NCBI RefSeq assembly: GCF_014838825.1
Contig: NZ_JACYMO010000001.1
Coordinates: 580,566-644,565, forward strand
Direction of reading: 5' to 3'
Origin: Erwinia persicina
Lineage (GTDB): Bacteria; Pseudomonadota; Gammaproteobacteria; Enterobacterales; Enterobacteriaceae
Length of the DNA stretch: 64,000 bases
In this document: positions 17,337 to 28,136 of the stretch, in pieces
Layout: every line of letters starts with the position of its first letter
Numbering within the stretch: the stretch's first letter is position 1
Position numbers and translations under genes: made by a program
Notes under the pieces: generated by a model
Databases searched by the model: none
Told to the model about the DNA's origin: nothing
What the model saw: the letters and a program-made list of their open reading frames with translations, nothing else

Positions 17337-19382
17337 TTATTGGGCCGCTGCCGGTGTCGCCGGCGGCTGCTGTTTTTCCAGCTGCGCCAGGTCATTGGCA
17401 ATCTTCACCGTTTCATCAAGATACGGGTCAGGCTCTTTATAATCTTTAGGGAGATCGTCCAGCTTCACCAGCGGTTTTTTCCCTTCCGCTTTCAGACGGG
17501 CATTGATGCGTTCCAGACGCAGGGCATCATCTTCACGATTCTCTTTCTCGCGCTCTGCAAGGTTGAGTGAAATGATATTGCGCTTGTCCTTGTTAGCATT
17601 AAAGCGGGCGATATCTTTAATGATGTACTGGAACTCAGCATCTTTCGCGATACGATCCTGATGATCTTTGATCAGCTGCGGTTCAAAGGGCTTGAGGTCA
17701 CCGGTTTTCACGTAGCTTGCCGCATTCACGCTGTCCCACGGCAGGGCGTTGTCTTCAAACTTCTCGCCTGTTTCAACCGCTTCCACGCCGGTAGGCATCA
17801 GCAGATCCGGGGTGACCCCTTTACGCTGGGTACTGCCGCCGTTAATGCGGTAGAATTTCTGAATGGTGTATTGTACAGAGCCAAGGGCCGGCCACTCAGG
17901 GCGCAGCATCTGGTCGTAAATACGATTCAGTGAACGGTACTGCTGCACGGTGCCTTTACCGAAGGTCGGTTCACCGACAATCAGTGCACGACCATAGTCC
18001 TGCATAGCCGCCGCAAAGATCTCTGACGCCGAGGCACTGAAGCGATCCACCAGCACCACCAGAGGGCCTTTATAGTAGGTCACGCCATCGGTGTCGCTGT
18101 CCTGCCGGATTTTACCGTTGTTGTCACGAACCTGGACCACCGGGCCACTCGGAATAAACAGGCCGGAGAGCGATACCGCTTCCGTCAGCGCTCCGCCGCC
18201 GTTAGTGCGCAGATCGATAACAATACTGTCAATATTCTGCTTCTGCAGCTTCTGCAGCTGCACTTTGACATCATCGGTCAGACCCACATAGAAACCAGGA
18301 ATGTCCAGCACGCCCACCTTCTGCTTGCCGACGTTGTGCACGGTCATTTTCACTGCCCGATCTTCAAGGCGGATTTTCTCGCGCGTCAGCGTCACAGTGC
18401 GGGTCTTTGTGCCTTTACCGGCCGGGAGGATCTCAAGGCGAACTTTACTGCCCTTCGGTCCTTTGATTTGCGCCACGACATCATCCAGACGCCAGCCAAT
18501 CACATCGACAACCGGTTTACCCGGCTGGCCTACGCCAACGATACGGTCGCCAACGGTAATCGCTTTGCTCTTCGCCGCCGGACCCCCTGCCACCATAGAA
18601 TTGATCACCGTATAGTCATCATCCATCTGCAGCACCGCACCAATACCTTCCAGAGACAGGCTCATTTCAGTATTGAACTGTTCAGTATTACGCGGTGACA
18701 GATAGTTGGTGTGGGGATCAATCTCGTGGGCAAAGGCGGTCATTGCCAGCTGGAATACGTCCTCGCTGTTGCTCTGCGCCAGACGACGCTCGGCAAACTG
18801 GTAGCGTTTGGTCAGAACCTCTCGGATCTCTTTCTCATCTTTACCGGCCAGTTTGAGGCTCAGCTCATCATATTTGACCTTGGCGTCCCACAGCTCATTA
18901 AGCTCTGCGGTGCTTTTCGGCCAAGGCGCTTTGCTGCGGTCGATGTCGATGGTGTCATTGCCGGTAAAATTCATCGGCTTATTCAGTACGGACAGCGCGT
19001 ACTGATAACGTTCGAAACGGCGTTTTTGCGTCAGGTTATAGAGATCGTAAAACGCCGAAAGCTGGCCGCTTTTAAGTTCTTCGCCCAGCGTCGTTTTTTT
19101 GTCCGCATATTGCGCAATATCCGACGCCAGCAGCACATTGTGGCTGTAGTCGAGCAGGTTCAGGTATCGTTCAAAGATTTTTACTGAAAAATCCTTGTTG
19201 AGATCGAACTGGCGATAATGGGATCGGGTAAAGCGGGATGTCACACGCTCACTCACGGTGGCATGCTGTGCTTCCTGATGCAGCTGCGGGATTTGGTCGG
19301 CACGCGTAAGATTATCGGCCGCAAATACATTGCCTGCAATCAGCAGGCCCGCAATGATCGTACTTTTAAAAAGAGTGTTCAT
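17337..19382 (-). CDS. prc: Periplasmic tail-specific protease Prc (Tsp)
   Basis: Prc removes SsrA-tagged and other proteins with nonpolar C-termini in the periplasm, processes FtsI and, with NlpI, controls MepS. The 681-residue protein has a signal peptide ending ...GNVFA|ADN (about 22), a PDZ domain (about 240-320, LSLEGIGAVLQ and VGDRIVGVGQ) and the S41 catalytic core. The Ser lies in FSASASEIFAAA (about 452) and the Lys in GEPTFGKGTVQQ (about 477). Length is within one residue of E. coli. It follows proQ by 19 nt, so proQ-prc are cotranscribed as in E. coli. Confidence 0.97.
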   Translation of the reverse strand: MNTLFKSTIIAGLLIAGNVFAADNLTRADQIPQLHQEAQHATVSERVTSRFTRSHYRQFDLNKDFSVKIFERYLNLLDYSHNVLLASDIAQYADKKTTLGEELKSGQLSAFYDLYNLTQKRRFERYQYALSVLNKPMNFTGNDTIDIDRSKAPWPKSTAELNELWDAKVKYDELSLKLAGKDEKEIREVLTKRYQFAERRLAQSNSEDVFQLAMTAFAHEIDPHTNYLSPRNTEQFNTEMSLSLEGIGAVLQMDDDYTVINSMVAGGPAAKSKAITVGDRIVGVGQPGKPVVDVIGWRLDDVVAQIKGPKGSKVRLEILPAGKGTKTRTVTLTREKIRLEDRAVKMTVHNVGKQKVGVLDIPGFYVGLTDDVKVQLQKLQKQNIDSIVIDLRTNGGGALTEAVSLSGLFIPSGPVVQVRDNNGKIRQDSDTDGVTYYKGPLVVLVDRFSASASEIFAAAMQDYGRALIVGEPTFGKGTVQQYRSLNRIYDQMLRPEWPALGSVQYTIQKFYRINGGSTQRKGVTPDLLMPTGVEAVETGEKFEDNALPWDSVNAASYVKTGDLKPFEPQLIKDHQDRIAKDAEFQYIIKDIARFNANKDKRNIISLNLAEREKENREDDALRLERINARLKAEGKKPLVKLDDLPKDYKEPDPYLDETVKIANDLAQLEKQQPPATPAAAQ

Positions 19383-19401
19383 GCCCTGATTAGCCTCCGT
19401 A

Positions 19402-20094
19402 TCAGAACTGCAAGTGTTCTGCGCGTACTATCATTGCCAGGCCGGAAGCTAACTGTACCCGGACGCCATCTTTGGAAATTTCCAGAATGGTGGCGTCCAT
19501 TGCACTTTTACCTGCGGTGACTTTAATATTTTGGCCGACTTGCAACGCTGAGGTGTCGGTAACCGGCTTACGCGGTTCCGGCTGGGTCTCGGTACGAGGA
19601 GCGGAAGCAGACTGTTCTGCCTGAGGACGTGCTGGCTTGCTGCGCACTTTACGTGGCTGCTCACCTTCTGCCGCAGGTTTACGAACAGGTTTACGCGGAC
19701 GACGCGGGGTGGTTTCTTCACCCGCTTCACGCTTTTTCGCCTGCTGCTGTTCGCGCTGTGCCTGCACGCGCGCTTTGGCTTCTTCAAGCTGTTTGCGCGC
19801 ATGTTCTACATGCTGTTCGTCCAGTTGACCGCACGCGTTACCATCAAGGTCAACGCGCGTTGCGCCCGCTTTGATGCCATAAAGGTAGCGCCAACTGGAA
19901 GTGTAAAGACGCAGTGCTGAACGAAGCTGAGTTTTACTCAGGCCCATTTCGCCCTGCACGCGGTCGACTAAATCCTGAAAGATGCCAATTTTCAGCGGTC
20001 GTGCTTCGCCTTCGGCGCTAAAGCATTGTGGGAAACGCTCCGCCAGAAAGGCGATGACTTCTTTGGTGCTATTCAACTTAGGTTGATTTTCCAT
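19402..20094 (-). CDS. proQ: RNA chaperone ProQ
   Basis: ProQ is a global FinO-domain RNA-binding protein that stabilises sRNAs and mRNA 3' ends; it was first noted for its effect on ProP. In the 230-residue protein the FinO domain covers about 1-120 ([33 protein letters not shown]). A lysine/arginine/proline-rich linker follows (about 120-175), and a C-terminal Tudor-like domain ends at INVRAEHL-type sequence ([17 protein letters not shown]). The linker differs in length and repeats from E. coli, as is common. It is the first gene of proQ-prc. Confidence 0.96.
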   Translation of the reverse strand: MENQPKLNSTKEVIAFLAERFPQCFSAEGEARPLKIGIFQDLVDRVQGEMGLSKTQLRSALRLYTSSWRYLYGIKAGATRVDLDGNACGQLDEQHVEHARKQLEEAKARVQAQREQQQAKKREAGEETTPRRPRKPVRKPAAEGEQPRKVRSKPARPQAEQSASAPRTETQPEPRKPVTDTSALQVGQNIKVTAGKSAMDATILEISKDGVRVQLASGLAMIVRAEHLQF

Positions 20095-20190
20095 GAAATT
20101 TCCTGATTACAACGGGTTTGCCAATCAGCGCAGGCATGAACAGGCGACATTATAATGACCCCATCAGCAATTGCTACGTGATCCAGCGCT

Positions 20191-20691
20191 TTAGGTGCGT
20201 TTCATGTGAATAAATTTTTCCACATCCGATCCGGCAAGCACCTCGCAAAGCCCGTCCGTTAACGCTTTTAGCCCCGCTTCATCCTCACTATCAAAGCGGT
20301 TATATTCAACACTATCAATATCAAGGACACCGATCACACTGCCATTGACCACCAGCGGCAGCACAATTTCAGCGTTGCTTGCGGCATCACAGGCGATGTG
20401 TCCGGCGAAAGCGTGAACATCATCCACACGCTGCACGGTGTTTTCAGCCACCGCCGTCCCGCAGACGCCGCGCCCGACAGGAATGCGCACACAGGCGATT
20501 TTCCCCTGGAACGGCCCGAGGACCAGCGTATTCTCTTCCGTTAACAGATAAAAACCTGCCCAGTTAACCCCATCAAGACGTTCATATAAAAGCGCGCTAC
20601 AATTGCCCATCACCGCCAGGAAACTGGTTTCACCGCTGAGAAGTGCGCGCATGTCACGATTGAGGTCGGTATAAAATTCTGCTTTTGTCAT
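20191..20691 (-). CDS. msrC: Free methionine-(R)-sulfoxide reductase
   Basis: MsrC (YebR) reduces free methionine-R-sulfoxide with thioredoxin. It is a 166-residue GAF-domain protein. The three family cysteines are present with the right spacing at C67, C77 and C101 (ACVRIPVGRGVCG; HIACDAAS), equal to the 10- and 24-residue spacing of C84/C94/C118 in E. coli numbering. No strong Shine-Dalgarno is seen before ATG 20691, but MTKAEFYTDL matches family starts. It lies upstream of proQ on the same strand, as in E. coli. Confidence 0.95.
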   Translation of the reverse strand: MTKAEFYTDLNRDMRALLSGETSFLAVMGNCSALLYERLDGVNWAGFYLLTEENTLVLGPFQGKIACVRIPVGRGVCGTAVAENTVQRVDDVHAFAGHIACDAASNAEIVLPLVVNGSVIGVLDIDSVEYNRFDSEDEAGLKALTDGLCEVLAGSDVEKFIHMKRT

Positions 20692-20914
20692 TATTTAACC
20701 ATTGTAGAAACTGAAACGAAGCGCGTTAGCGCTTCGCCTGATAATATTAAGCATTAAAAAACCAGCGGCTAAGATGAATCATTCTGTTAGTTACTATAAC
20801 CTTAGAATTATCCTAATACTGAAGCATGGCTATACTGAGTCTAGCTCTTATGGCGTTAATCAGCCTAACCCTGCCCTGTACCTGCGCTGTCTGGGCTAAA
20901 GCACGATCGGGAAT

Positions 20915-22159
20915 ATGAAAATACACGCCATCAGTCATGCTCTGCCACAGGCACGTTATCAGCGATGTCCACAATGCGATACCCTTTTTTCCTTACCAGA
21001 TGTGAAATCCCGCCAGTCCGCGCACTGCCCGCGCTGTAACGCGCTTATCCTTAACGGGCGCGACTGGTCCATGACACGTCTGACCGCGATGGCCGTCACC
21101 ATGCTGCTGCTGATGCCCTTTGCGTTTAATGAATCGCTGATGTCGATCCGCCTGCTCGGCACCAATATTTATGCCAGCCTGCTGGGCGGCATCGTGCAGA
21201 TGACCCAGCAGGGCGATGTGATCACCGCCTCGATGGTCGCCTTCTGTACGATCGGGGCCCCGGTGACCCTGGTGGCGTCGATTGCCTACCTGTACTTCGG
21301 TCAAAAGCTGGGGATGAACCTGCGCCCGGTGCTGCTGATGCTGGACCGCCTGAAAGAGTGGGTGATGCTGGATATCTATCTGGTGGGGGTCGCGATTGCC
21401 TCCATTAAGGTCCAGGAGTATGCGGACATTACGCCCGGGATCGGTCTGGTGGCCTTTGTTCTGCTGACGGTGTTGAGCCTGGTAACGCTGATTCATCTTA
21501 ATGTGGAGCAACTGTGGCACCGTTTCTATCCGCAGCCGCATCCTCATGTCGCCCCCGACAAGCTGCGGGTCTGTCTGAGCTGCCATCATACGGGCCTGGC
21601 TGACGATCGGGGACGCTGCCCGCGTTGTCACACCCCCCTGCGCTTCCGCCGCCGCTTCAGCCTGCAGAAGTCCTGGTCATCGCTGATCGCCTCAATCATT
21701 TTACTGATCCCGGCGAACCTGCTGCCCATTTCTGTCATCTACCTGAACGGGGCCCGACAGGAGGATACGATCCTCTCCGGGATACTTTCGCTGGCCTCCG
21801 GTAATATTCCGGTGGCTATCGTGGTGTTTATTGCCAGTATATTAGTACCCTTTACGAAAGTGATTGTGCTGCTGACGCTGCTGGTCAGCATCCATTTCAA
21901 GTGTGAACAGGGTCTGAGAACCCGCATCCGCCTGCTGCGCGTGGTGAAGTGGGTGGGCCGCTGGTCCATGCTCGATCTGTTTGTCATTTCATTAACGATG
22001 TCACTGGTCAACCGCGACCAGTTACTGGCTTTTACTATGGGACCGGCTGCCTTCTATTTTGGGTCAGCAGTCATACTCACTATCCTCGCCGTTGAGTGGC
22101 TGGATAGCCGTTTACTTTGGGATGCACATGCAACAGGAAACGCCGACTACACCGACTAG
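20915..22159 (+). CDS. letA: LetA, PqiA-like inner-membrane partner of LetB
   Basis: LetA (YebS) is a polytopic inner-membrane protein that works with the MCE tunnel LetB in lipid traffic between the two membranes. The 414-residue protein has two zinc-ribbon modules, CPQC...CPRC at residues 18-41 and CLSCHHTG...CPRC near 220-240. Each precedes a four-helix membrane block of the PqiA family. It is slightly shorter than E. coli YebS because of a shorter N-terminal tail. Its 3' end overlaps letB by 32 nt, so translation is coupled. Divergent from msrC. Confidence 0.94.
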   Translation: MKIHAISHALPQARYQRCPQCDTLFSLPDVKSRQSAHCPRCNALILNGRDWSMTRLTAMAVTMLLLMPFAFNESLMSIRLLGTNIYASLLGGIVQMTQQGDVITASMVAFCTIGAPVTLVASIAYLYFGQKLGMNLRPVLLMLDRLKEWVMLDIYLVGVAIASIKVQEYADITPGIGLVAFVLLTVLSLVTLIHLNVEQLWHRFYPQPHPHVAPDKLRVCLSCHHTGLADDRGRCPRCHTPLRFRRRFSLQKSWSSLIASIILLIPANLLPISVIYLNGARQEDTILSGILSLASGNIPVAIVVFIASILVPFTKVIVLLTLLVSIHFKCEQGLRTRIRLLRVVKWVGRWSMLDLFVISLTMSLVNRDQLLAFTMGPAAFYFGSAVILTILAVEWLDSRLLWDAHATGNADYTD

Positions 22160-24761
22160 CGCACGCATCAAAAACCGGCGCAAAATATCGCCTTTCTGGT
22201 TGCTGCCGTTTATTGCTCTGCTGATTGCCGGCTGGCTGATCTGGACGAACTATCAGGAGCGCGGCACAACGGTCACCATTGATTTCGCGACGGCGGACGG
22301 CATTGTGCCGGGCCGTACCCCGGTACGCTATCAGGGAGTGGAAGTGGGTCTGGTGCAGGGGATCAGCATGACCGATGACCTGCGCACCATTAAAATCAAG
22401 GCCAGCATAAAGAGCGACATGCGCGATGCCCTGCGCAAAGATACGCAGTTCTGGCTGGTGACGCCAAAAGCCTCACTGGCCGGTGTGTCGGGCCTGGATG
22501 CGCTGGTGGGCGGGAATTACATCGGCATGATGCCCGGCAAAGGGGAACCAAGTGAGAACTTTGTCGCCCTGGACACTCAGCCTAAATACCGGGTCAACAC
22601 CGGCGAAATGATGATCCACCTACATGCCCCCGATCTCGGTGCGCTGAACAGCGGATCGCTGGTCTATTTCCGTAAAATACCGGTCGGCCGTGTCTATGAC
22701 TACAGCCTGAACGCCGGTAATCAGGGCGTGACTATCGACGTGCTGATTGAGCGCCGCTTCACCAATCTGGTGAAAAAAGAGAGTCGCTTCTGGAATGTCT
22801 CCGGCGTGAAGGCCGATGTTGGCCTGAGCGGAGCAAAAGTCCAGCTGGAAAGCCTGGCGGCCCTGGTCAACGGGGCGATTGCCTTCGATTCGCCGGAAAC
22901 ATCGCCCGCGGCCAAATCGGACGACAGCTATTCGCTCTACCCCGATCTGGCCCAGAGCCAGCGCGGCGTGATGATCTCACTCGACCTGCCGGACGGCAAA
23001 AACCTCAAGGAGGACAGTACTCCGCTGATGTATCAGGGGCTTGAGGTGGGTACGCTGACCAAAATGACGCTGCTGGACAATGGCAAAGTCAGCGGCGAAC
23101 TGACGCTTGACCCGTCGGTGACCGGCCTGATGCGCACCGGCACGCGCATTGAAATGCGCAGTCCGAAAGTCAGCCTGAGCGATACCAGTCTGAGCAGCCT
23201 GCTGACCGGTAATACGCTGGAGCTGATCCCGGGCGAAGGCGCGCCACAGACCCATTTTGTGGTCCTGCCGGACAATGAGTCCCCGCTGCAACAGCCCGAT
23301 GTGCTGGAACTGACGCTGACCGCCCCGGAGAGCTATGGCATTGATGCCGGCCAGCCGCTGATGCTGCACGGAATGCGCATTGGCCAGGTGGTTAAACGTA
23401 CGCTGACCGAGAAAGGCGTGGACTTCAACGTGGCCGTGGCCGCCGAATATCGCGATCTGGTGCACGCAGACAGTAAATTTATTATTAACAGTCGTCTTGA
23501 CGTCAAACTGGGCATTGACGGAATGGAGGTGCTGGGGGCCAGCGCGCGCGAGTGGGTCGACGGCGGCATCCGCCTCGATCCGGGCAAGAAAGGCGATGCC
23601 CGCGCCCGCTATCCGCTTTACGCCAACAGTGAAAAAGCGCAGGAAGGCATCATCGGTGACACCCTGCCCACCACGCTGACCCTGACCGCCAGCAGCCTGC
23701 CGGATATTCAGGCCGGTTCGGTGGTGCTGTTCCGTAAATACCAGGTTGGGGAGATTGTCAGCGTGACGCCGCTGTCCGACTCGTTTGATGTGAACGTTCA
23801 TATTAAACCGGAGTATCGCCGCCTGCTGTCGCAGAGCAGCGTATTCTGGGCCGAGGGCGGTGCGAAAGTGCAGCTTAATGGCAGCGGACTGACGGTACAG
23901 GCTTCCCCGCTGAACCGGGCGCTGAAGGGAGCCATCAGCTTTGACAATTTGACGGGCGCTGGCGTGGGCTTAACGCGTAAAGATAAACGCGTGCTCTACG
24001 ACTCCGAAACCGCCGCGCGCGCCGTCGGCAGCCAGATCACCCTGCGCACCTATGATGCCAGCAAGCTGTCGGCGGGAATGCCAATCCGCTATCTGGGCAT
24101 CACCATCGGGCAGCTGGAGTCGCTGGCGCTGGGGGAAGGGAATAAGCAGGTCATCGCGAAAGCGGTGCTCTACCCCGAATACGTTCAGGACTTCGCCCGA
24201 CTTGGCACCCGCTTCTCGGTGGTTTCTCCACAGATTTCCGCCGCTGGCGTGAATCACCTGGAAACCCTGCTGCAGCCTTATATCAATGTCGATCCCGGCA
24301 AGGGACGCGGACAGCGCAGCTTCGAACTGCAGGAGTCGACCATTACCGACGCCCGCTATCTTGACGGGCTGAACGTGGTGGTGGATGCGCCTGAAGGCGG
24401 CTCGCTGTCGGTGGGCACCCCGGTTCTGTTCCGGGGTGTGGAAGTCGGCACGATCACCGGAACGTCGCTGGGCGCCATGGCCGACCGCGTGCAGATCACC
24501 CTGCGGATCAGCAAAAAGTACCAGCACCTGGTGCGCAACAACTCGGTGTTCTGGCTGGCTTCCGGTTATAACCTGAAGTTTGGCCTGATCGGCGGCGTGG
24601 TGAAGACCGGCACCTTCCAGCAGTTTATTCAGGGCGGCATCGCCTTTGCCACCCCGCCAACGGTACCGCTGGCACCGCAGGCGTCTTCCGGTAAACACTT
24701 CCTGCTGGAGGATGAAGAACCAAAAGACTGGCGTAAATGGGGCACCGCCCTGCCGCAGTAA
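22128..24761 (+). CDS. letB: LetB, seven-MCE-domain intermembrane lipid tunnel
   Basis: LetB (YebT) forms a stacked hexameric tube across the periplasm that carries lipids. The 877-residue protein has one N-terminal TM helix (about 22-42) and seven tandem MCE domains. They are visible as repeats of G.PV.Y.G..VG-type hairpins: [72 protein letters not shown] and [12 protein letters not shown]. This equals the E. coli domain count and length. ATG 22128 (MQQETP) matches the E. coli start; the longer frame to 22059 would simply run inside letA. Confidence 0.96.
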   Translation: MQQETPTTPTSARIKNRRKISPFWLLPFIALLIAGWLIWTNYQERGTTVTIDFATADGIVPGRTPVRYQGVEVGLVQGISMTDDLRTIKIKASIKSDMRDALRKDTQFWLVTPKASLAGVSGLDALVGGNYIGMMPGKGEPSENFVALDTQPKYRVNTGEMMIHLHAPDLGALNSGSLVYFRKIPVGRVYDYSLNAGNQGVTIDVLIERRFTNLVKKESRFWNVSGVKADVGLSGAKVQLESLAALVNGAIAFDSPETSPAAKSDDSYSLYPDLAQSQRGVMISLDLPDGKNLKEDSTPLMYQGLEVGTLTKMTLLDNGKVSGELTLDPSVTGLMRTGTRIEMRSPKVSLSDTSLSSLLTGNTLELIPGEGAPQTHFVVLPDNESPLQQPDVLELTLTAPESYGIDAGQPLMLHGMRIGQVVKRTLTEKGVDFNVAVAAEYRDLVHADSKFIINSRLDVKLGIDGMEVLGASAREWVDGGIRLDPGKKGDARARYPLYANSEKAQEGIIGDTLPTTLTLTASSLPDIQAGSVVLFRKYQVGEIVSVTPLSDSFDVNVHIKPEYRRLLSQSSVFWAEGGAKVQLNGSGLTVQASPLNRALKGAISFDNLTGAGVGLTRKDKRVLYDSETAARAVGSQITLRTYDASKLSAGMPIRYLGITIGQLESLALGEGNKQVIAKAVLYPEYVQDFARLGTRFSVVSPQISAAGVNHLETLLQPYINVDPGKGRGQRSFELQESTITDARYLDGLNVVVDAPEGGSLSVGTPVLFRGVEVGTITGTSLGAMADRVQITLRISKKYQHLVRNNSVFWLASGYNLKFGLIGGVVKTGTFQQFIQGGIAFATPPTVPLAPQASSGKHFLLEDEEPKDWRKWGTALPQ

Positions 24762-24781
24762 TACGGCGCGTTAAATTCCAT

Positions 24782-24814
24782 GAGCCTTATGTCGCGACAT
24801 AAGGCTCTTTTTTT
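24782..24814 (+). terminator. Terminator of letAB
   Basis: Perfect palindromic stem GAGCCTTATGTCG/CGACATAAGGCTC followed by seven T. Confidence 0.92.
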
Positions 24815-24920
24815 ATCTGCGGTATTTTGCCGGGATATACTGCTTTTTTTGGCCTGTTCTTTTTTCCCTTTCCCCCAGCCATGCTAAACTACCCGGACTT
24901 TTTCCTCCTGGATCCAGCCT

Positions 24921-26360
24921 GTGTCTCACTCTTCACGCGTCTATTTTCCGCCAGCCTTTCTCGATCACATGCAGCAGTTACTTCCTGACAGCGCCGACTT
25001 TGAGCGCTTTATTGCCATCAGCCAGACGCCGCTTCGCCGCAGCCTGCGCGTCAACACGCTGAAAATTAGCGTGGCGGACTTTCTTGCCCTGGTGGCACCT
25101 TACCAGTGGGCGCTCACGCCGGTTCCCTGGTGTCAGGAAGGCTTCTGGATCAGCCGCGACGATGCCGACACGCTGCCGCTGGGCAGTACCGCCGAACATC
25201 TGGCCGGACTGTTCTATATTCAGGAGGCCAGCTCCATGCTGCCGGTCACCGCACTGTTCAGCGGTGATACCGCCCCGCAGCGCGTCATGGACATGGCCGC
25301 GGCCCCAGGGTCGAAAACCACCCAGATGGCGGCCTGCATGCAGAACCGGGGGACAATCCTCGCTAATGAGTTCTCTGCCAGCCGCGTCAAGGTGCTGCAT
25401 GCTAACCTCAGCCGCTGCGGCGTCAGCAACACGGCAATGACCCACTTCGACGGACGCGTCTTCGGCCCGGCGCTGCCGGAGTGCTTCGATGCCGTTCTGC
25501 TGGATGCGCCCTGCTCGGGCGAAGGGGTAATACGCAAAGATGCGGACGCCCTGCGCAACTGGTCTGAGGCCAGCACCGCAGATATTGCTGCTACCCAACA
25601 GGATTTGATTAACAGCGCATTTCACGCCCTGCGCCCGGGCGGTACGCTGATTTACTCCACCTGCACACTGAACCGCAGTGAAAATCAGGCGGTGATAGCC
25701 TGGCTGATAGCGCAGTATCCGGATGCGGTTGAAATTGAGCCGCTGGACGGCCTCTTCCCCGGGGCTGACCAGGCCGCCACACCGGAGGGTTTCCTCCATG
25801 TGTTCCCACAAATCTTCGACAGCGAAGGTTTTTTTGTCGCCAGACTGCGGAAAACGGCCAGCGTACCACCGCTGCCGCTGCCCGGTTATAAGGTGGGCAA
25901 GCCCCCCTTTACGCCGCTGAACCGCAAGGAGCAGCAGGAGGTGGTTGCCGCCGCCGCGCGCTCCGGCCTGCGCTGGGACGAAGAGGAACTGGCCCTGTGG
26001 CAGCGTGACAAAGAGCTCTGGCTTTTCCCGCGTGCGATGGAGTCACTGCTGGGCCGGGTCCGTTTTTCCCGGATCGGACTAAAACTGGCTGAAACGTTCC
26101 CGAAAGGTTACCGCTGGCAGCATGAGGCGGCGATTGCCCTTGCCGATGCGACGGCAGCCCATGCCGTGGAGCTGACCGCCAGTGAGGCGGAGGAGTGGTA
26201 TCGCGGCCGGGATATTTATCCGGAACGCGACCTGCCGGGAAATGAACTGATTATCTGTTATCAGCAGCAGACGATTGGCCTGGCCAAAAAGGTAGGAAGC
26301 CGCATCAAAAATAACTATCCCCGCGAACTGGTTCGCGACGGGAAGCTTTTCAGTCTGTAA
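24921..26360 (+). CDS. rsmF: 16S rRNA m5C1407 methyltransferase RsmF
   Basis: RsmF (YebU) methylates C1407 of 16S rRNA in 30S subunits with SAM. The 479-residue protein has the NOL1/NOP2/Sun fold: the SAM loop [13 protein letters not shown] (about 124), motif [12 protein letters not shown] and motif [13 protein letters not shown]. These carry the two functional cysteines. A C-terminal PUA-like region (about 390-479; [10 protein letters not shown]) follows. Length equals E. coli. Translation starts at GTG 24921, which gives an N-terminus ([14 protein letters not shown]) collinear with the family. Confidence 0.95.
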   Translation: MSHSSRVYFPPAFLDHMQQLLPDSADFERFIAISQTPLRRSLRVNTLKISVADFLALVAPYQWALTPVPWCQEGFWISRDDADTLPLGSTAEHLAGLFYIQEASSMLPVTALFSGDTAPQRVMDMAAAPGSKTTQMAACMQNRGTILANEFSASRVKVLHANLSRCGVSNTAMTHFDGRVFGPALPECFDAVLLDAPCSGEGVIRKDADALRNWSEASTADIAATQQDLINSAFHALRPGGTLIYSTCTLNRSENQAVIAWLIAQYPDAVEIEPLDGLFPGADQAATPEGFLHVFPQIFDSEGFFVARLRKTASVPPLPLPGYKVGKPPFTPLNRKEQQEVVAAAARSGLRWDEEELALWQRDKELWLFPRAMESLLGRVRFSRIGLKLAETFPKGYRWQHEAAIALADATAAHAVELTASEAEEWYRGRDIYPERDLPGNELIICYQQQTIGLAKKVGSRIKNNYPRELVRDGKLFSL

Positions 26361-26485
26361 ACAGCCGGCGGCGTTTAATCGCCGCCAGCCTGCACTTATC
26401 TGCATTTATTCCGCACGTATTGACGCCCGGTTTACCGGATGCAGATTAAACTGACTCTTTTCTGACCTTCACGGATTCGAAAGCC

Positions 26486-26593
26486 ATGAACAATCGCACG
26501 CAGTTTTACCTGACGCTGGCGCTTATTACGGCAGGCAGTCTGTTGATTATCGAAGTGCTCGCAAGGCTGGTACATTTGATTATCGTGGGATAG
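26486..26593 (+). CDS. Candidate 35-residue single-helix membrane protein
   Basis: A short frame, ATG 26486 to TAG 26591, encodes MNNRTQFYLTLALITAGSLL and continues to ...HLIIVG. It is one strongly hydrophobic helix (about 8-35) behind a short polar N-terminus, the usual build of enterobacterial small membrane proteins. The upstream GGAT/GAAAG is a weak ribosome-binding site. It lies alone between rsmF and the convergent DUF3811-like gene. I cannot name a homologue; the composition argues for a real protein but chance is possible. Confidence 0.45.
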   Translation: MNNRTQFYLTLALITAGSLLIIEVLARLVHLIIVG

Positions 26594-26638
26594 GACAAGA
26601 CGGGAAGTGCCAGGGCCACCACAGCCCCGGAAACCAGA

Positions 26639-26932
26639 TTATTTCAACGCGCGCGGGTTCTTACGCAGCGAGGCACTCCAGTTAAAATCTTTCACTTCAC
26701 TCTCTTTGGCCGCTGAAGGTTTACGCGGCTTTTTCGCCAGAACGACTTTGCTGCTTTCGCGCACTACGCGCTCTTTCATCACCAGGCGCTTGGCTTCTTT
26801 CAGGATCTCTTTCTCTTCTTTCTTACTGGCAACGTGACTCAGTTTATCGGTCAACGTCTTAACCCGCTGCTCCACCAATACTTTTTCTTCTTCCGTAAAC
26901 TGGTCGATGGAAATTTCTTTCTCGCTTTTCAT
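26639..26932 (-). CDS. Small lysine-rich protein, DUF3811/YjbD-like
   Basis: A 97-residue, very charged, predicted all-helical protein: N-terminal acidic/hydrophobic helix FTEEEKVLVEQRVKTLTDKL, then KKEEKEILKEAKRLVMKERV, a basic linker and a C-terminal DFNWSAS. The overall plan and the aromatic F.WSA tail recall E. coli YjbD (DUF3811), function unknown. The resemblance is from memory and modest. No membrane segment or signal. The start ATG 26932 lacks a strong Shine-Dalgarno. Confidence 0.6.
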   Translation of the reverse strand: MKSEKEISIDQFTEEEKVLVEQRVKTLTDKLSHVASKKEEKEILKEAKRLVMKERVVRESSKVVLAKKPRKPSAAKESEVKDFNWSASLRKNPRALK

Positions 26933-27232
26933 GCAACAGGCTCCAGGCCAGTTATCAGTGCCACGGGTATCCGAAACACTGGGCCACCTGCCATCGTAAA
27001 GTGCCGGACGCCGGTAAACAAGACACGATGCAAGAATTTGAGATATGTTTATGCTGATTAGCCCGCTGACGGACCGATTTATTGCCGGTTGCTGAAAATT
27101 CAGCCGAAATAAGGCATTTGCTGGTCTGGCGGTACTGTACGGTCATTGCTCTGCACGGCGGTAACATGCAAACATGGCCTCTGGATACATTAAAGGAACG
27201 CAGCGCAGGCTGAACGTCACGGAGTTATCACT
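26933..27232. other. 300-nt gap between DUF3811-like and spermidine-synthase-like genes
   Basis: Divergent promoter space. The only clear signal is CACGGAG 9 nt before the ATG at 27233. No RNA gene or repeat was recognised. Confidence 0.5.
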
Positions 27233-28021
27233 ATGTCCGATATCGATCTGTACACCTCTTCCCCGATCTTTCGTATTCGTGGCGACATTGTGGCCACGGT
27301 GAAAGATGACTACGGCGAGGTGATCGTCATCGACAATAAAACCTTCCGCATTTTAAGTTTTGACCGGATATTCGAACAGAGCAAAATGCAGAAGCATCAC
27401 GCCGCCCTGCCGGTGCATTATTACATCCGGGCGATGCTGATGGCCGTGGCGCTGACACCGGCCAGGCAGGTTTTACTGCTCGGACTCGGCGGCGGCAGCC
27501 TGGTGCGGTCACTCTTTGCCCGCGACCCGGCGGTCGAAATAGACGTGGTTGAGCTGCGTCAGGCGGTGCTGACGGTGGCGCAGGACTATTTCCACCTGCC
27601 GGTCAGCAGCAGCATTCACTACCTGGTGGCGGATGCCGGTGAGGCTGTTGCGCATGACGATGGCCGCCGTTACTCGCTGATTTTCTCCGACCTCTACTCT
27701 GCCAACGCCATTGCGCCGCTGCAGACCTCTGCAGCCTTTCTTCGCCACTGCGCCGCTAAGCTGCAGGATGGGGGATGGCTGGTGCTGAATCACGCCCATA
27801 AGCCGGAGGCCAGCTCACCCTTCTCCTCTGCCCTGACCGCGCTTTTCGCGACCGTGCTCTATTGCACTACACCTACTGGTAACGTCGTGATTTATGCCAG
27901 CTCGTCGCAATTATCCCGTCCGCTTGCCGCATGGAAACAGCAGATGAAAGAAACGGGCGTCGACTTTGCCACCGATATGAGTCCGCTGGCGCAAAAGCTG
28001 GCTTTCTGGCCTGCCCCTTAG
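27233..28021 (+). CDS. Spermidine synthase-fold protein, probably not an aminopropyltransferase
   Basis: A 262-residue protein of the polyamine synthase superfamily (class I methyltransferase-like fold). The dinucleotide/dcSAM-type loop LLLGLGGGSLVRSLF (about 82-96), DVVELRQAV and VADAGEAV are present. The segment equal to the catalytic D-x-x-D region of SpeE reads FSDLYSANAIAPL, keeping only the first Asp. Genuine spermidine synthesis is therefore doubtful; related single-domain proteins are often annotated only as spermidine synthase-like or methyltransferase. GGAG precedes ATG 27233. It is followed by an AI-2E family gene 115 nt downstream on the same strand. Not part of the E. coli core order. 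Confidence 0.72.
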   Translation: MSDIDLYTSSPIFRIRGDIVATVKDDYGEVIVIDNKTFRILSFDRIFEQSKMQKHHAALPVHYYIRAMLMAVALTPARQVLLLGLGGGSLVRSLFARDPAVEIDVVELRQAVLTVAQDYFHLPVSSSIHYLVADAGEAVAHDDGRRYSLIFSDLYSANAIAPLQTSAAFLRHCAAKLQDGGWLVLNHAHKPEASSPFSSALTALFATVLYCTTPTGNVVIYASSSQLSRPLAAWKQQMKETGVDFATDMSPLAQKLAFWPAP

Positions 28022-28136
28022 CGGCGGCCACCATTTTACTTTCTTACGGCTAAATAACGCATAACCATTGCTGCTAACCCAGACGTGGTCTATTTTTAGC
28101 GCGGGCAAGGAATAAGTTAATTACCGAGACAATAAA

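Noticed and set aside
22977-23801. 274-codon minus-strand frame opposite letB
   Set aside because: Antisense to the MCE repeats; no start signal or known family.
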